Assembly (NCBI GenBank): GCA_963855995.1
Contig: OY979727.1
Coordinates: 11,090,946-11,154,945, forward strand
From: Muricea muricata
Taxonomy: Eukaryota; Cnidaria; Anthozoa; Malacalcyonacea; Plexauridae
DNA length: 64,000 nt
Direction of reading: 5' to 3'
Below are positions 25,735 to 38,508 of this stretch, in pieces (position 1 is the stretch's first letter; every line of letters begins with the position of its first letter). The notes under the pieces are model-generated. The model was given only the letters and a program-made list of their open reading frames with translations, made no database searches and was not told where the DNA came from. The translations under genes were made by a program, and so were the position numbers.

Positions 25735-28700
25735 ATGGACGAGGATGATCGGCAAAACAGACGAGCTGGACCGACTTTTGATCCGCCAGTATATAAACAA
25801 CGCTACGATTTTGTTGAAAATATCGTGCGCGAGTTTGGCGCGAAAAAGGTACACAACCTTACGTTCCGAATATGGTTCCGAATATGATTTTAGAGTACAA
25901 AAGCGATGTACAGCGGTTAAACGTCGAATTTTTACTCCTTTTAGTGGAGGTGATTTGATCTCGACGCGCATGTATCGGCTAATTGTATGCCGCTTTGTTT
26001 ACTTTTTGAACTTGTGCATAACTTTGAACATACGGTTACGATATAGTCGCGGAATATCTAAATTGTAAATTTTGCATTTCTGTAACCTCAAAGGTTATGT
26101 ACTCGACCGTAAATTCAGGGGCAAAAATAAAGTAAAGTGTGTATATTTGAAAATATAAACATCTTGCTCTTACTACTTTCATTATTAAAGACTTGAAGTT
26201 GTCAAAATTTATTCGTTGAATGTATTAACCCCCACTCCCCCCGGTAGATTCTCCTAAGAAAATTTGGCTAGGGATTAGCAGCTTTTTCTAACCTTATTGG
26301 TGAATTAGGACACTGGCATAACAAATTAATAATAATTGAAAATACCGATCATGAAAAAGGTTGATTGATTGATCCAGCTCAGCTCTACCAGCCAGAAAAT
26401 AGTTTGAAAGCTCTCTCAATCTTGAATTGCCCATTTCAGGTAATTGACTTTGGCTGTTCGGAAGGAAAATTGATCAGCCAACTTAAGAGAGTGGAATGCA
26501 TCGAAGAATTAGTGGGGATTGATATTGATCATGAGACTCTTGATTTCAACAAGGGAAGAGCAAGACCTTTTGCTGCAGACTATTTGGATCCAAGACCCAG
26601 ACCCTTGACTGTTAGTCTGTATCAAGGTAGGTCAGGGATGGATTCAGGTGATATGATGTGGTGGGGGGGGGGGGGGTTGTGTGTGTATGCTCTGCCAGCT
26701 CTAATGACTGTACTATATCAAGTATGTGAGCTGTGTCAGTCTTACTCATGTGTTGTTGTGTGATTTCAAAGTGTTTCAATCAATGTAGGAAATAATGTGT
26801 ATTTCATTATGTCTCTAATATTTCTTTGCTTTATCATGAAAAATAGCTCCCCCCCATACACCACATCTGATTAGGGCCATGCGTGTCCACCCCCTGCTAT
26901 CCATCTGACTAGGGCTGGGTGTACCCCCTTCACACCCTCAGTAAATTCATCCCTGAGGTAGACACAGCTGTTCTTGTTTGAAAATGCAAACTGCAATGGA
27001 GAAAGCTTCATGTTCATGAATGGCTGTTGTAAAGTACAAAGGCATGTTAACTGGACAAAAATGTAACATCAAGAAGATTTTACATTGTTAGTTATGCCCC
27101 TATCTCGGTAAAAAAAAAGTTGGAGGGGGGGGCTGAAGAGTAAAGCCTACCCTACCGTATAGGATCCCTGTGGCATCTGCAGAATAGTATTGATCAATGA
27201 TGTTTTGGAGGACATGCAGTTATTGTACACAACCAGCGAAGACAGTCTATTAGTCACACTGTAGCGCAAAGTAACAAAAACAAACCTTGGGTTAAAAGTA
27301 TTCAATTTGTTTAATTTAGGATCAATTGCTGAATGTGATGAAAGATTTGTGAATTTTGATGTCATTGCATGTGTTGAGATGTACGTTAAAGAAGAATTCA
27401 AATTATTAAAAATTGATTCTGTTATTTTTATCAATTTAAATAAACCATTATTCCTATTATAATAGCCAATCAATATTGAAACCTGTTAGCACAGCAAGAA
27501 AGGGCATCTAGGGATTAGTTCATTTGCCAAGTTTGGTTGCAAAATGTTGTAAAATGCGATAATTGCAAAGGTGGTAAATTTTGTATATATTTGCAACAAC
27601 GCTACGGAAGAGCCTACCACTTTACCGCAAATTTCGGCTCTAATGTGGCAGCTGCTTTTCCGCGCGTAATACAAATATATAGTTTCACAAAATTTGCAAC
27701 TTGTGCAAGGCTATATTTTTGGTATTCTACAACCTTCTGCAACCAAACTTTGCAGACATTGTAAAATACTCTTTCTACAGCTGTGCTGACGGCTTTCATT
27801 CTTGATTAGGTGAAAAGTTGGATTAGTATAATGGGGTTTGTTCATTGGTTGTTGAAATTTACCAAGTATTGTACATATCTTTTTCTTTAGTATAGAGCAT
27901 CTCCACCCACCAATTCTTAATGCTGTGCCAGAAGTTATATTTGGTAATCTTCAGCCTACGGTTGTTGTGGTCACCACCCCCAATGTCGAATTTAACATTA
28001 TTTTTCCTGACCTAAAAGGCTTTCGCCACTATGATCACAAGTTTGAGTGGACTAGAGCAGAATTTCGAGCTTGGTAAGTTTTGTAAGTTATCATGATAGC
28101 TGAAATTGTTCGTTGGCTTATTAAGTGCTGATTAGGCACGAGTTCGGTACTGAAATAGCATTTACACTCGTCATCGAATATAGCTAGTTCTTCCTTGATT
28201 AAAAAGTTTGGGCCACTAAACGATATAGGCGAGAGAGTTGGCTAGAATAACACTTATTGTTTAATCTTTTTTTCACTAATATGGTGGTGAATTTTTGAAA
28301 CTTTGCAAATTATCTTTAGGAGCTTGAAGGTGTCCTCTACATATGGCTATTCCGTCACTTTTGCCGGTGTTGGCGAAGATCCAAATGGAAATAGTGAAAA
28401 CTTAGGATATTGTTCGCAAATCGCTGTTTTTGTAAAAAGTCAAGAACAAAATGGTAGGCGCCTTGATATTTGTAATTCTCTTTTATACACGTACCTTTCG
28501 GAAGAACAGAAAGGGCACAAAATGAGGTTTGGAAAACGAGCTATGTTGGTAAAAATAAAATGTATCTTCAAACCTTCAATAACTGATGCCAACCTAAACA
28601 TTTTATTGGGCTAAATTCACATTGACAAAATTTGCAAATAATAACAGGATGAACATTACATGACATCACGGTTTTTGTATGGCAGTAACTTCATAAAATA

Positions 28701-30240
28701 TTCGTGTTCTTTAGAGAATCGGCGTGAAATACCTCAGGGACAAACTCCATATGATAAGGTAAGGGAAAATTAACATAAAAAAGAAAATTACAAGAAGGAA
28801 AAAGCTTGTTAGAAAAATTTTTTAAAGAAGATTAAAAAGGTAAAGGTAAATGAGAGAGAAAGATCGAAAACAGAAAAAGGTTGAAAAGAAAACGAATAAA
28901 TGGTAAATTTGGGGGGAAAGCAATTAATATCGACATGTTTATCCTTCAGTTTACGCATTATTACTTGTTACGCATTATTACTAGAAAAAGCAGCGAGTGA
29001 CAAGATGCAAGGAATACAATTTCCTAAATGGAAAAATGTGCAATGCTAATAGAAAATTATAAAAGATGGATAAAGTCTAGAAATAGTTAAAGAAATGAAT
29101 TAAATAAGTTCTTTAATTTAAAAAAGTAATTGGGAGAAGTAAAAAAATCTTTTCTTATCTTGATGAGTTTCGTGCATCCATATTGAAATTATAAACAGCG
29201 GTTTATAATTATCACCAGTTTGTAACCATGACAAGGCAAATAAATTTTTCGTTTCTAAAATAATCGACCACCTAAATATTGTTGTGTCCTAGAGTACATT
29301 GGCCGGATCAGAAGCAAACATAAAGACTCTAAACACATAATGTGACTTACTACTCTACTCATTAGATTAGAAAAGTTTAAGGACAAATATTATTTTCTTT
29401 CTTCATCACCTAAACATTTTTTGTCCTGAAGTACCATTGGCCTAACTACGAAGCAAACACTCTCTCACCAGGTTATATCCTGTGTACACCCGTATAAAAA
29501 AGAACGAAGCCTAGAGGAACTGCTCACAGATGAGCTCGAATACTACACACTGTTCTTAGCTGAGGATTATAAAAAAGACGAACATTCTCGTTCTTCGGAA
29601 ATTCCATTGCAAGTGTTTTTTGAGTTTCCAAAAATTACCAAACTGACAACAGATATTGAAGTTTTGAGGTAAGCTTACAGGATTATGATTACCACACAAT
29701 AATTTTGCCTCTTCATGCATACATAAAATCCTTTAATGTCGTAGATTAGTAGACTGGATGTAGCTTATATTGCTACTAAATAAAGAAATCCACTCCCTCT
29801 TGGTGATACAAATTTTGTAACCGCTTAACCGCGTCATCCTTATAAAATAGTTCGCTGTAGCAGTATTAATTCAACATGTTAAATATTGAAACAGATCAGT
29901 TGTTCAAGCTAGCCCTAAATTGGAACTTGACCACACACAGACTGCTGTGATGTACACGCGCCCTGACAATGAATGGCCTAGTGACGACGACGGCGAAGGG
30001 GAGGGATATAATGGGACACAATGGGACTCCCAGGGCGTTGGAGAGTATTACAACCGATATTATAAACTAGACTGTCCTCTCGAGGATGAGTGTTGGGATA
30101 TCGAAATGGAGGGGGAAGATGAGGATAAAGAGGGTCAACAGGATAATTGGTCAAACTGGAGAGAAACAAACGCAAGTGATGAATGTGAACATGGTAGGAC
30201 TAGAGAGGATATTTTTGCTGATCATGATTACCAGTGCTGA
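25735..30240 (+). CDS. HENMT1: Small RNA 2'-O-methyltransferase (HEN1/HENMT1), 8 exons
   Basis: Exons: 25735-25848, 26440-26626, 27320-27380, 27891-28073, 28320-28453, 28715-28758, 29472-29668, 29895-30240. All phases join, giving 421 residues (human protein about 393). The N-terminus reads FDPPVYKQRYDFV. The SAM-binding motif I is VIDFGCSEGKL, and the acidic loop LVGIDID follows. The metal-binding motif EIIEHL is created by the 27380/27891 splice and is followed by VVTTPNVEFN, then DHKFEWTRAEF with the catalytic-site His, and GVGEDP...GYCSQIAVF. HEN1-family enzymes 2'-O-methylate the 3' terminal nucleotide of small RNAs, in animals mainly piRNAs, and so protect them from tailing and decay. 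The C-terminal exon is very acidic (Asp/Glu/Gly/Tyr-rich, last 90 residues) and has no recognised domain. Introns carry MITE debris. High confidence in the family; the exact borders of the 44-bp exon are the least certain. Confidence 0.9.
27485..27790. mobile_element. MITE in HENMT1 intron 3
   Basis: Imperfect inverted termini: gttagcacagcaagaaaggg at the left and, read from the other strand, gtcagcacagctgtagaaag at the right. The arms stay alignable for about 80 bp (agtttggttgca in both). Length is about 306 bp and there is no coding capacity. Confidence 0.6.
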
Positions 30241-31056
30241 ATGTTATGAGAGAGTTTAAAGCGTTGTGTCAAGGCAACTGTAGAATTGATTGAATTACGT
30301 CGACTTGACAAAACCTACTGTAAATATAACCCACTGCTTACATTTTTAAAAATTTCTTATTACTTGCCAAACATACCTTAATATTTTTTACTTAAACTTG
30401 TTGCATGTGGAAAGTAGGGACAAAGCTTGACCCACGCCCATAAAACAATAGCAGTTGAATATCTTGCATGTGAAACTTCCACTCTGGTTATAAATTTAAG
30501 TCACTTTTAATGTATTTGTAATTATTTAGTACTATTTATTACATGAATAGGTTAAAAAATTACATATTTGTGAAAAGTTTACATCCGCTTGTAGTTCCGT
30601 TAACGTTTAGAGTATACGTGAATATCGTGTCAACGTAGTCTAAAGAACGAGGCATTCTCAAAGTTGGTTTGTCAAACAAAATTCAAACGATCCAGTAAAA
30701 AACAGGCGCAACAAAACTCTTCCATTGAAGATTATATAATTCCTAGAATCGTAATAGCATGTCATCACATAATTCCTAGAATCGTAATAGCATGTCATCA
30801 CAGGGAAAAATATGAAAATGTCAGCTTTAAATAATCCATAGTCAATACAATGTTTAACGCCTCGTCTTCAAGCTCCTTGTACACGATGTCATACATTTAG
30901 AAAATAGTTATTTTCCTCGTGGCGTTCATGTGCTCTACTATAACAGATTAAAACGTATGCTATGTTTTCAATTATATTATTGTTGCAATCATTGTGTATA
31001 TTCGATCATTTGATTATTAATTTGATTATATGATTTTTGGAATATCAGAAGGTTGG
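30241..31056. other. Intergenic between convergent HENMT1 and Schlafen-like gene A
   Basis: AT-rich stretch with no gene. It contains one exact 33-bp tandem duplication at 30736-30801 (ataattcctagaatcgtaat, then agcatgtcatcac, twice). Both 3' UTRs must lie here. Confidence 0.5.
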
Positions 31057-33523
31057 CTAGTACTGCTTAAAATCTCGATTTTTCGTAGCTTGTTCGAAGA
31101 AATTTTTGTACCTTAAAGCGTAGCTCAGCATTTCAGCAAAGTTGCACTTTCTCGCCAGCTCGGCTGCCTCTGTGCTGTAATTGACTGCATTTTGGATTTG
31201 TTGAGATGGATCGTCGTTGTCCAGTCTGTATGATAAGCATGCTTGTGCCAGGAGATTCTGAATCTTTCGGAACTTGCAGAGTGGGTAGCCCTCGTGTATG
31301 ATTTCTTGTGTCTTCAATAAATAGTGTTTGGCCTTGTCGACATTTATGAACACGTCGCTTTTGTCCAGCATGTCGCCAGAGAGTGAGCAGCCCAAGTAAA
31401 GCAAGGCTTTGTTGATGTAAATCTTTTGTAGGTAGTTTGCTTTCGTGATGCTGCGACCTCGATTTTGCTTTAAATAACTACTCGCGATATCGTAGTTTTC
31501 TTCCGCCTTCTTGATTAGAGACTGCATTACCTCTCGATCGCTTTTCATTGCCAAAATGTTCTCCAGTGTCGCAATTTGAACATGAAACAGTGCGTGTATG
31601 ATGCCATCTGGAAGGGTGTTCAAATCGTCTAAACTTTTCTTTAGGATTTGGTAACCTTCGGCATACTCACTTTTGCAGCGTTTGACGACGGAGCGAAGAT
31701 ATTGCTCCATTACTTTGAAACGTGGCTGGTTACTGTAACCGATTCGAATCTTCCCATGCTCCTCAAGACATTCTTCAGCCTGATCATATTTACCTCTCCT
31801 TAGGTGAAGGCTGATGGACTTTGAGAGTAAGTTTAATTCAAATTCGTCTTTGCTAAGATTATATTCCATTCGTACTTTGTCGCATGCTTTTTTCAGCTCA
31901 TCCCAGTCGCAATTGTTGTTCAGGAGATTTGTGAGCTTTTCATATACCGAATCACACTTGGCACTTTCGCAACATGTACCTATGTGTATACAAAAAAATG
32001 CAAGTTAAAGCAGTCTGGTGCATAAGTTGACTTCCATAACTTATTTGCATAGGGAGAGCAAATTTCCCAAAAAGTACTTTTGAAAAGGTTGTATAATGTA
32101 TGCCATTAATATCGTCTCTTTCTCCCATTCAACGCATGGCGCAACATGGATCGCGAATCTCATGGTTTACTCACCTTCGCGTGTACACGCTTTGTTATTC
32201 AAATTGTTTAACTGAAACTGACCAACCAAAAGTAAGATTTCGAAAAATACACGCGGGAATTACCATAAATCTTGCACTAAGTGAGTAAAATCTTTTGTTT
32301 ATTTTGAGATTCGCGATCCGTGTATGGCATGTGCTGCAACAATGGACAACAAAAATTGATAGAAAGCAGTGGAATTTTCACAAAAAAGAGAATGTACAAT
32401 TTCGCGATGATGATGTAGTGTCATTTTCATAGTTACAGATAACTAAATTACCTGAGGCAAACTAAACAGCTAACCAAGCTCTGTATGGGGTCTTATACCA
32501 CTCACCTTCCTCGGTCGGTAGATCATTCCTTTTCTTCCACGAATCAAAACTCACTCTCTCCACTTTATTGTCGATAATTTCATAGCATTCGGGTTCTTCT
32601 GTAAACACACCACCTCGACATTGCGCCACGAAGACGACAACCACATACAAATCTTCTTTAACGTTGTTTTCACTATCTCGTACTGGTTCGAAATAAATTT
32701 TCCAGCGTTTGTCCTCGTTCGGCGCACCCTTTGGCCATTTCATCTTATGTATCTCCTTTCGAATGCTATCCTTTACTTTTTCCTTTTCCTTTTCATCTAA
32801 GGATTCTCCCTCGATCTTTCCGTCGTCTCCGATTCCAAAATATACGTGTCCGCCACGGTAATTAGCAAACGCCGAAATACAACGTGGGAATTTATTTCTT
32901 TTTCCAACTAGACGATCTGCGAAAGTAGTTTTTTTCGCTGGGGCATCTTTGAGATGCTTAAACTGAATTGTCTTGGATTCGTCGAAAGAAACTTGTTCAT
33001 GCTTTACGAAATCTCTTTGGTGTGTATTTGCTTCGATTGGCTTTACCGAAGGGATTTTTTGCATTAACAACGCTCTTAGTTTTTCAATTCTTTCCAAAGG
33101 AGAAACTTCCATAACCAGTTGGTTACTTGGTAAAAAGATGTTGTATGCCAATGGTACTATGCATTCCGTTTTGGTGGATGTTTCAACGATTATTTTGATC
33201 TCGCCATGTGCTTGGGAAGATGAGATTGGTATTTTTTTAATATGAATATCAAACGACAACGTTACTGTTCCTAGGATTTCATGGATCTTCTGCTCGATGA
33301 ATTCTACGCTTTTTTTTACATGTCCGTCAGGTGGAGATTTGTTATAGCGCAATATAAGGGTTCCACCACCGCTGTTATAGAAGCCGTTTATTGCTTTGAC
33401 GATTTCATCCCCTTTCATTCTTCGATACGTTTTTTCTGCGGCTTGACTTAGCTTTGTTGGACAGATTTGTAGAACCACGACCTTGTCACGTTGATTTGTT
33501 TTATTTGACGATTCGTCAGCCAT
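31057..33523 (-). CDS. Schlafen-like gene A: Schlafen core plus TPR-like tail, two exons
   Basis: Exon 1 is 33523-32506 and exon 2 is 31979-31057 (donor GTGAGT, acceptor TAG, phase 1), giving 646 residues. Residues about 40-150 form the first core lobe (GFYNSGGGTLIL, then VPLAYNIFLPSNQ, like the N-lobe of Schlafens). Residues about 180-335 form the second lobe, an AlbA_2/Schlafen domain: ESKTIQFKHL, then ISAFANYRGGHVYFGIGDD, VFVAQCRGGVFTEEPECYE and SFDSWKK. By alignment from memory to the SLFN11/13 catalytic triad, Glu182 and Asp233 are kept but the middle acid is Gln187. Exon 2 adds about 307 residues of paired helices of TPR type, with no helicase motifs. Schlafen cores in mammals cleave tRNA and other structured RNA and take part in antiviral and stress responses; activity here is inferred. 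This is the most divergent member of the cluster and the only one with an intron in the coding region. Confidence 0.82.
32132..32340. mobile_element. MITE in the intron of Schlafen-like gene A
   Basis: The left end (aacgcatggcgcaacatgga, then tcgcgaatctc) is mirrored at the right end (gagattcgcgatccgtgtat, then ggcat...ttgcaac read on the opposite strand). The ttactcac/gtgagtaa pair is also inverted inside. About 209 bp, without coding capacity. Confidence 0.55.
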
Positions 33524-34924
33524 CTTCTGTTACTTGCATGTGATAGCACACATTACAGACCATACTGTCAGGAACATGAAGATCCAGTAGCTATTCTGAG
33601 AAATTTTCTAGAAAGTTAAGAAGCGACATATAATCATTGACAAACAACTATTTAGAAGTGCTTGGAAAGTAAACATCTCGATTCTTAGACATTTTAATCA
33701 ACAACGAATTGGCCTTGGTATTTGAAACATATTTCTGATGGTTATTACCATGGTCCCACTCCAGCTTGGTTAGGATTCGGAGTTATGACCTTGGCTAATG
33801 TTATTTATTTTTCCTCAGCATTCTTTGAGCTGTAGGAAACGAACTTGTTATACTCGGAGATTATTTGTATCTAACCAAATTGGGCCAGAAAATTCGTCTG
33901 AACCGGATCTTGAGAACATCCGTATGAGACATCTGACGGACAAAAATTTTCACAAGAAAACCAGATTGTAAGATATACCTGATTGACATAACGTAGAGGA
34001 TTCTGTACTTTTTCTGATGGAACCATATACGTTTACGAATAGCTCTACACAAAAATATAGCAAAGAAACATAAGTCAGAGCATAGAAGATTTACTCAGTG
34101 GCGATACTAGTTCGCTAATTTTGTAATATACTATGAATTTTAAATGCATTGGTATCTTTAAGGGAAATGGCAACAAGAATTTTTATAGACTCATTTGAAA
34201 GAGACTTAAAACAATATATTGGAGTCTATCCCAGATTTTTGTATCTGCATTATTTCATGAATATTTTGATTTGCAATCTTAAGTTCTCCGCCATCTTGGA
34301 TATATGTGGATGTGTAGAATACCTCACAGCTAGGCGACGCAATTTTTTTCTCTTACGACACAATGATTAATATGCTCCCATAACTGCACGTATAATAAGT
34401 GCTATGGATTTCAGCACGGACTGAAAAGGTTTCAAACAATATTTAATTGTTGTTAGGTATTTAGGAACAGCTTCGACTGGCTTATCCCTGTTGTGACGTT
34501 ACCAAAACATTGTTAATGAGGTTAAAAATTAATCCACGATGGCGGACAGTTCGTTGATTTACGTGAGAATATCTCTCGAAGTAAGACAGATACAAAAATT
34601 TTGTAATAGACTTCTATATGTTGTTTTAGAGTCTCTTTCAAATAACACAGTAAAAATTTTTGTTGCCATTCCCTTTAAAAATTGATTGGTTTTACAAACA
34701 CTCTTTTATTCCTCCATAATTTTGCCATTTTCTCCCACGCGTGTATCCTCCCCGCGCTCCACGCACCGTTGTAGAACATCAAAAAGCCGGGACGAGGCTG
34801 ACCATATCAGTTATGACAAAGAGTAGAGACTACAGGTTATGATGCTTCTATCACAAACTGAGCAACCGTTCGTACTTGCCTTACTACATTTCATGAACTA
34901 TGAACTACAAACGATTTTTCTTTA
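33524..34924. other. Upstream region of gene A with a fold-back element at 34157-34679
   Basis: Positions 33524-34156 hold the presumed promoter of gene A and nothing else that I recognise. Positions 34157-34679 form a fold-back element of about 523 bp. It begins tttaagggaaatggcaacaa and ends with the reverse complement of ttaaagggaatggcaacaaa. The arms match for about 150 bp each, including gaaagagact and ccgccatc words. No frame of significance is present. Confidence 0.6.
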
Positions 34925-36448
34925 TAGATTGGTTATATTCGTTGTTGATAGTCTAGATATCTTGATATATAGATTGGCTACATTCACTGTTGATACTCTG
35001 GATACATGATATATAGATTAGTTATATTCACTGTTGATACTCTAGATATCTTGATATATAGATAGGCTATATTCACTGTTGATACTCTGGATATCTCGAT
35101 ATATAGATTAGTTATATTCACTGTTGATACTCTAGATATCTTGATATATAGATAGGCTATATTCACTGTTGATACTCTGGATACATGATATATAGATTAG
35201 TTATATTCACTGTTGATACTCTAGATATCTTGATATATAGATAGGCTATATTCACTGTTGATACTCTGGATATCTCGATATATAGATTCGTTATATTCAC
35301 TGTTGATACTCTAGATATCTTGATATATAGATTGGTTATATCCACTGTTGATACTTTTGATATCTTGATATATAGATTGGTTATATTCATTGTTGATACT
35401 CTAGATATTTTTATATATAATAGATTGGTTATGTTCACTGTTGATACTCTACATATCTTGATGTATAGATAGGTTAGCTATATTCACTGTTGATATTCTA
35501 GATATCTTGATATATAGATTGGTTATATTCACTGTTGATACCCTAGATATCATGATAGCCTATATAGATTGGTTATATTCATAGTTGATACTCTAGTTAT
35601 CTTGATATATAGATTGGTTATATTCATTGTTGATACTCTTGATATATTAATATATGTGTTGGTTACATTCATTGTTAATACTCTAGATATCTTGATATAT
35701 AGATTAATTATATTCACTGTTGATGCTCTGGATATCTTGATATATAGATTGGTTATATTCACTGTTGATACTCTAGAATTCTTGATATATAGATTGGTTA
35801 TATTCACTGTTGATACTCTAAATATCTTGATATATAGATTGGTTATATTCACTGTTGATACTCTAAATATCTTGATATATAGATTGGTTATATTCACTGT
35901 TGATACTCTAAATATCTTGATATATAGATTGGTTATATTCACTGTTGATACTCTAGATATCTTGATAAATAGATTGGTTATATTCACTGTTGATACTCTA
36001 AATATCTTGATATATAGATCGGTTATATTCACTGTTGATACTCTAAATATCTTGATATATAGATTGGTTATATTCACTGTTGATACTCTAGATATCTTGA
36101 TATATAGATTGGTTATATTCACTGTTGATACTCTAAATATCTTCCTGATATATAGATTGGTTATATTCACTGTTGATACTCTAGATATTCTGATATATAG
36201 ATAGGCTATATTCACTGTTGATACTCTGGATATCTCGATGTATAGATTAGTTATATTCACTGTTGATACTCTAGATATCTTGATATATAGATAGGCTATA
36301 TTCACTGTTGATACTCTGGATATCTTGATATATAGATTAGTTATATTCATTGTTAATACTCTAGATATCTTGATATATAGATAGGCTATATTCACTGTTG
36401 ATACTTTGGATATCTTAATATATAGATTGGTAATATTCACTGTTGAAC
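34925..36448. repeat. 45-bp minisatellite, about 33 copies
   Basis: A 45-bp unit (attggttatattcactgttg, then atactctagatatcttgata, then tatag) is repeated from about 34925 to 36448 with point changes and rare indels. Because 45 is divisible by three, long open frames appear on both strands (296 and 211 codons); these are by-products of the repeat. The same unit recurs at 41310-41636. Confidence 0.93.
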
Positions 36449-36913
36449 CTTTGGAATAGTGCTTTGTGTTGTGTGCTTTGTTTCAAGAATGAAATCATTG
36501 AAGAACTTCCGGTATTTCGGCTTTAATCATCGCTAATAACTGATCCTAACTGCATATAGAATCTTTAATTTTTTGTCACTTTCGTTGTGCAGTTTGTATA
36601 ATATTGTATTGCCTTGTTTAGCTACCTTCTATTAATCTCATTTACGGGTTACCACGCAGTATTTTTATTGTATACTTTTCAGATCAAATAAAATCACGTT
36701 CGTCGCACTTTCCACTCATTGCCCATTTAGCATGACTGTATTACTTTAAGCTGGTTACTGCCGCTTAGGACGATTATGCACGATTTCGCCGGCACGGTGC
36801 GCCTGTAGAGGGGAATTATTCGATGTTGAAAGTACTATAAATATGTCCGCACGTTTAGTCAACACCGCTATGTGTAGAGTACACAAGACAGTCGAAGGAA
36901 ACTTCTACAATAA

Positions 36914-38508
36914 TTGCTTTTGAGAACTAAAATATTCTTCTTTTGGAATGTTTACTTACCAAATAATGTTGTGGAATATATTCCTTGTATTTCTTCCTGC
37001 TGTAGGACGTTAAATATAGCTAAAAAACCGCTTAACCGCGTCTTTACCGCGACAATGTTTTGGAGAAATAATATGCAGGTACTTGGGAAAATCCCTCTCT
37101 CTGTGGGGGGTATGCAAACATGTCCATATACGTTTTACGTTGACGTAGAATATTTTCTTCTCGATATTTTTATGACATAATTTATCGTCTTCTTGGAAGG
37201 TATGCAATGGACACGAGTTCGGGTTCCAGTTTGGCGTCGAGTTGCAATTTGTATAGGGATATGGGACTTATTGTAATTTTTTTTTAGAAATATTTTTGAG
37301 AATGAGGAATGTTCCAGAAAACGGAATTTGTAGGAAAAACCCCTTCGGACTTTAAAAAGAAAACTAAAAAAAGGTACGATGGCGTACATGTGGGTAGCTA
37401 TAAGCGATCAGCAAACAAAAGACTTCATATATGCTTACTTCACGATTTTCTAATAGTAAACATATACATTGTACACCGTAATGATGAAGTAGATTTAATA
37501 CAATAATCAATATCACCTGAAGTACATAATGTAGACAACATGTGCACTCATAAAGAATAAACGGGAAGCAACTTGCTAGCGTAGTCCAGCTGAGACTCGA
37601 ATCAAAACTCGATGTTTCGTGATTCCCCGACTTATTCAGCATGGTCTGGTTTACAGTGTGATCGTTCAGTTATAGAACAGTTGAAGTGATAATTGCTCAT
37701 TATAATTGCTCATAATTACCCACGCAACCCGGCACGCGACTTCAGCTAAATGATAATTTTAAATTGGGGGGGTGTTGACACATAATAGGGAAGTTTAGGA
37801 ATGAAAACAAATGATTTTTTTTAGAATACAACAACTGCGTAGCACTCACAGCACGACGTGTTGAGGCGTTGAAAAAATGTTTGTTTGTCACTTGTATGTT
37901 TAAATACGATTTCATTCCGAGTGTTTACGATGATTGAACAGTGAAAAATTCGATTGGCTGGTTTATTAAAGTAACCAATCAGAACTCGAAAAGTTGACTT
38001 CGCAGCGAACTTTCTGAACTTCCAAAAATTCGAAGTCCTTTTTGAAACGTAAATTATAATCGAGATTTGGTTAATTTACATGTAAGATGAGGAGGTCTAT
38101 TAAATTGCGCTACCACTGTATATTCCCTTTGTCTTGAAAACTCGTATTCAAAGTGAAGCCAGTGTTGACTATATCCAATGCTGTCATTGTCGTGGTATGT
38201 GTTGTTAATCACATGCGTGTATTAAACGGGCGAGCTTTGAATTAAACTACAGTAAATCAATCAATTCTGTTTATTCCGTTGAGTCATGTATGTTCTTTAC
38301 TTTTGATGTTCGTGAGTCTGCATCATAGCAATTTTATGTAACTTACCAAAAAATTGGAAAGTATGTAAGGGTTAGAGACTGTTGTGAGTGTTTGTATACA
38401 AATAATTATACTGCACGTGGCCGCCTAGTCCGATTATTTCATCGATTTTTACATTGTCAATCTGATTGTTCCGGGTTTTCATAAAAAGTCGGCAAAATAT
38501 CCTTTAAG
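36914..38508. repeat. Segmental duplication, copy 1 (3' flank of gene B)
   Basis: This stretch is alignable, with gaps, to 41648-45715, which lies in the same position 3' of gene C. Shared landmarks: actaaaatattc with a cttaccaaataatg start, the ttcttcctgctgtaggac block, a kappa-B-like word, ggacacgagttcgggttcca, and the gattatttcatcgattttt block near 38432. Copy 1 lacks the insertions seen in copy 2 and so serves as the empty-site reference. It has no gene of its own. Confidence 0.8.
37085..37095. promoter_or_regulatory. Kappa-B-like site GGGAAAATCCC in duplication copy 1
   Basis: The word gggaaaatccc fits the Rel/NF-kappaB pattern GGGRNNYYCC with one extra A in the spacer. It lies about 3.6 kb upstream of the start of gene A and 3' of gene B. 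It is kept unchanged in duplication copy 2 at 41808-41818. Function is unproven. Confidence 0.35.

Noticed and set aside
35550..36440. Open frames of 296 (minus) and 211 (plus) codons
   Set aside because: They follow only from the 45-bp minisatellite whose period is a multiple of three. No known domain, no start context, and both strands are open at once.
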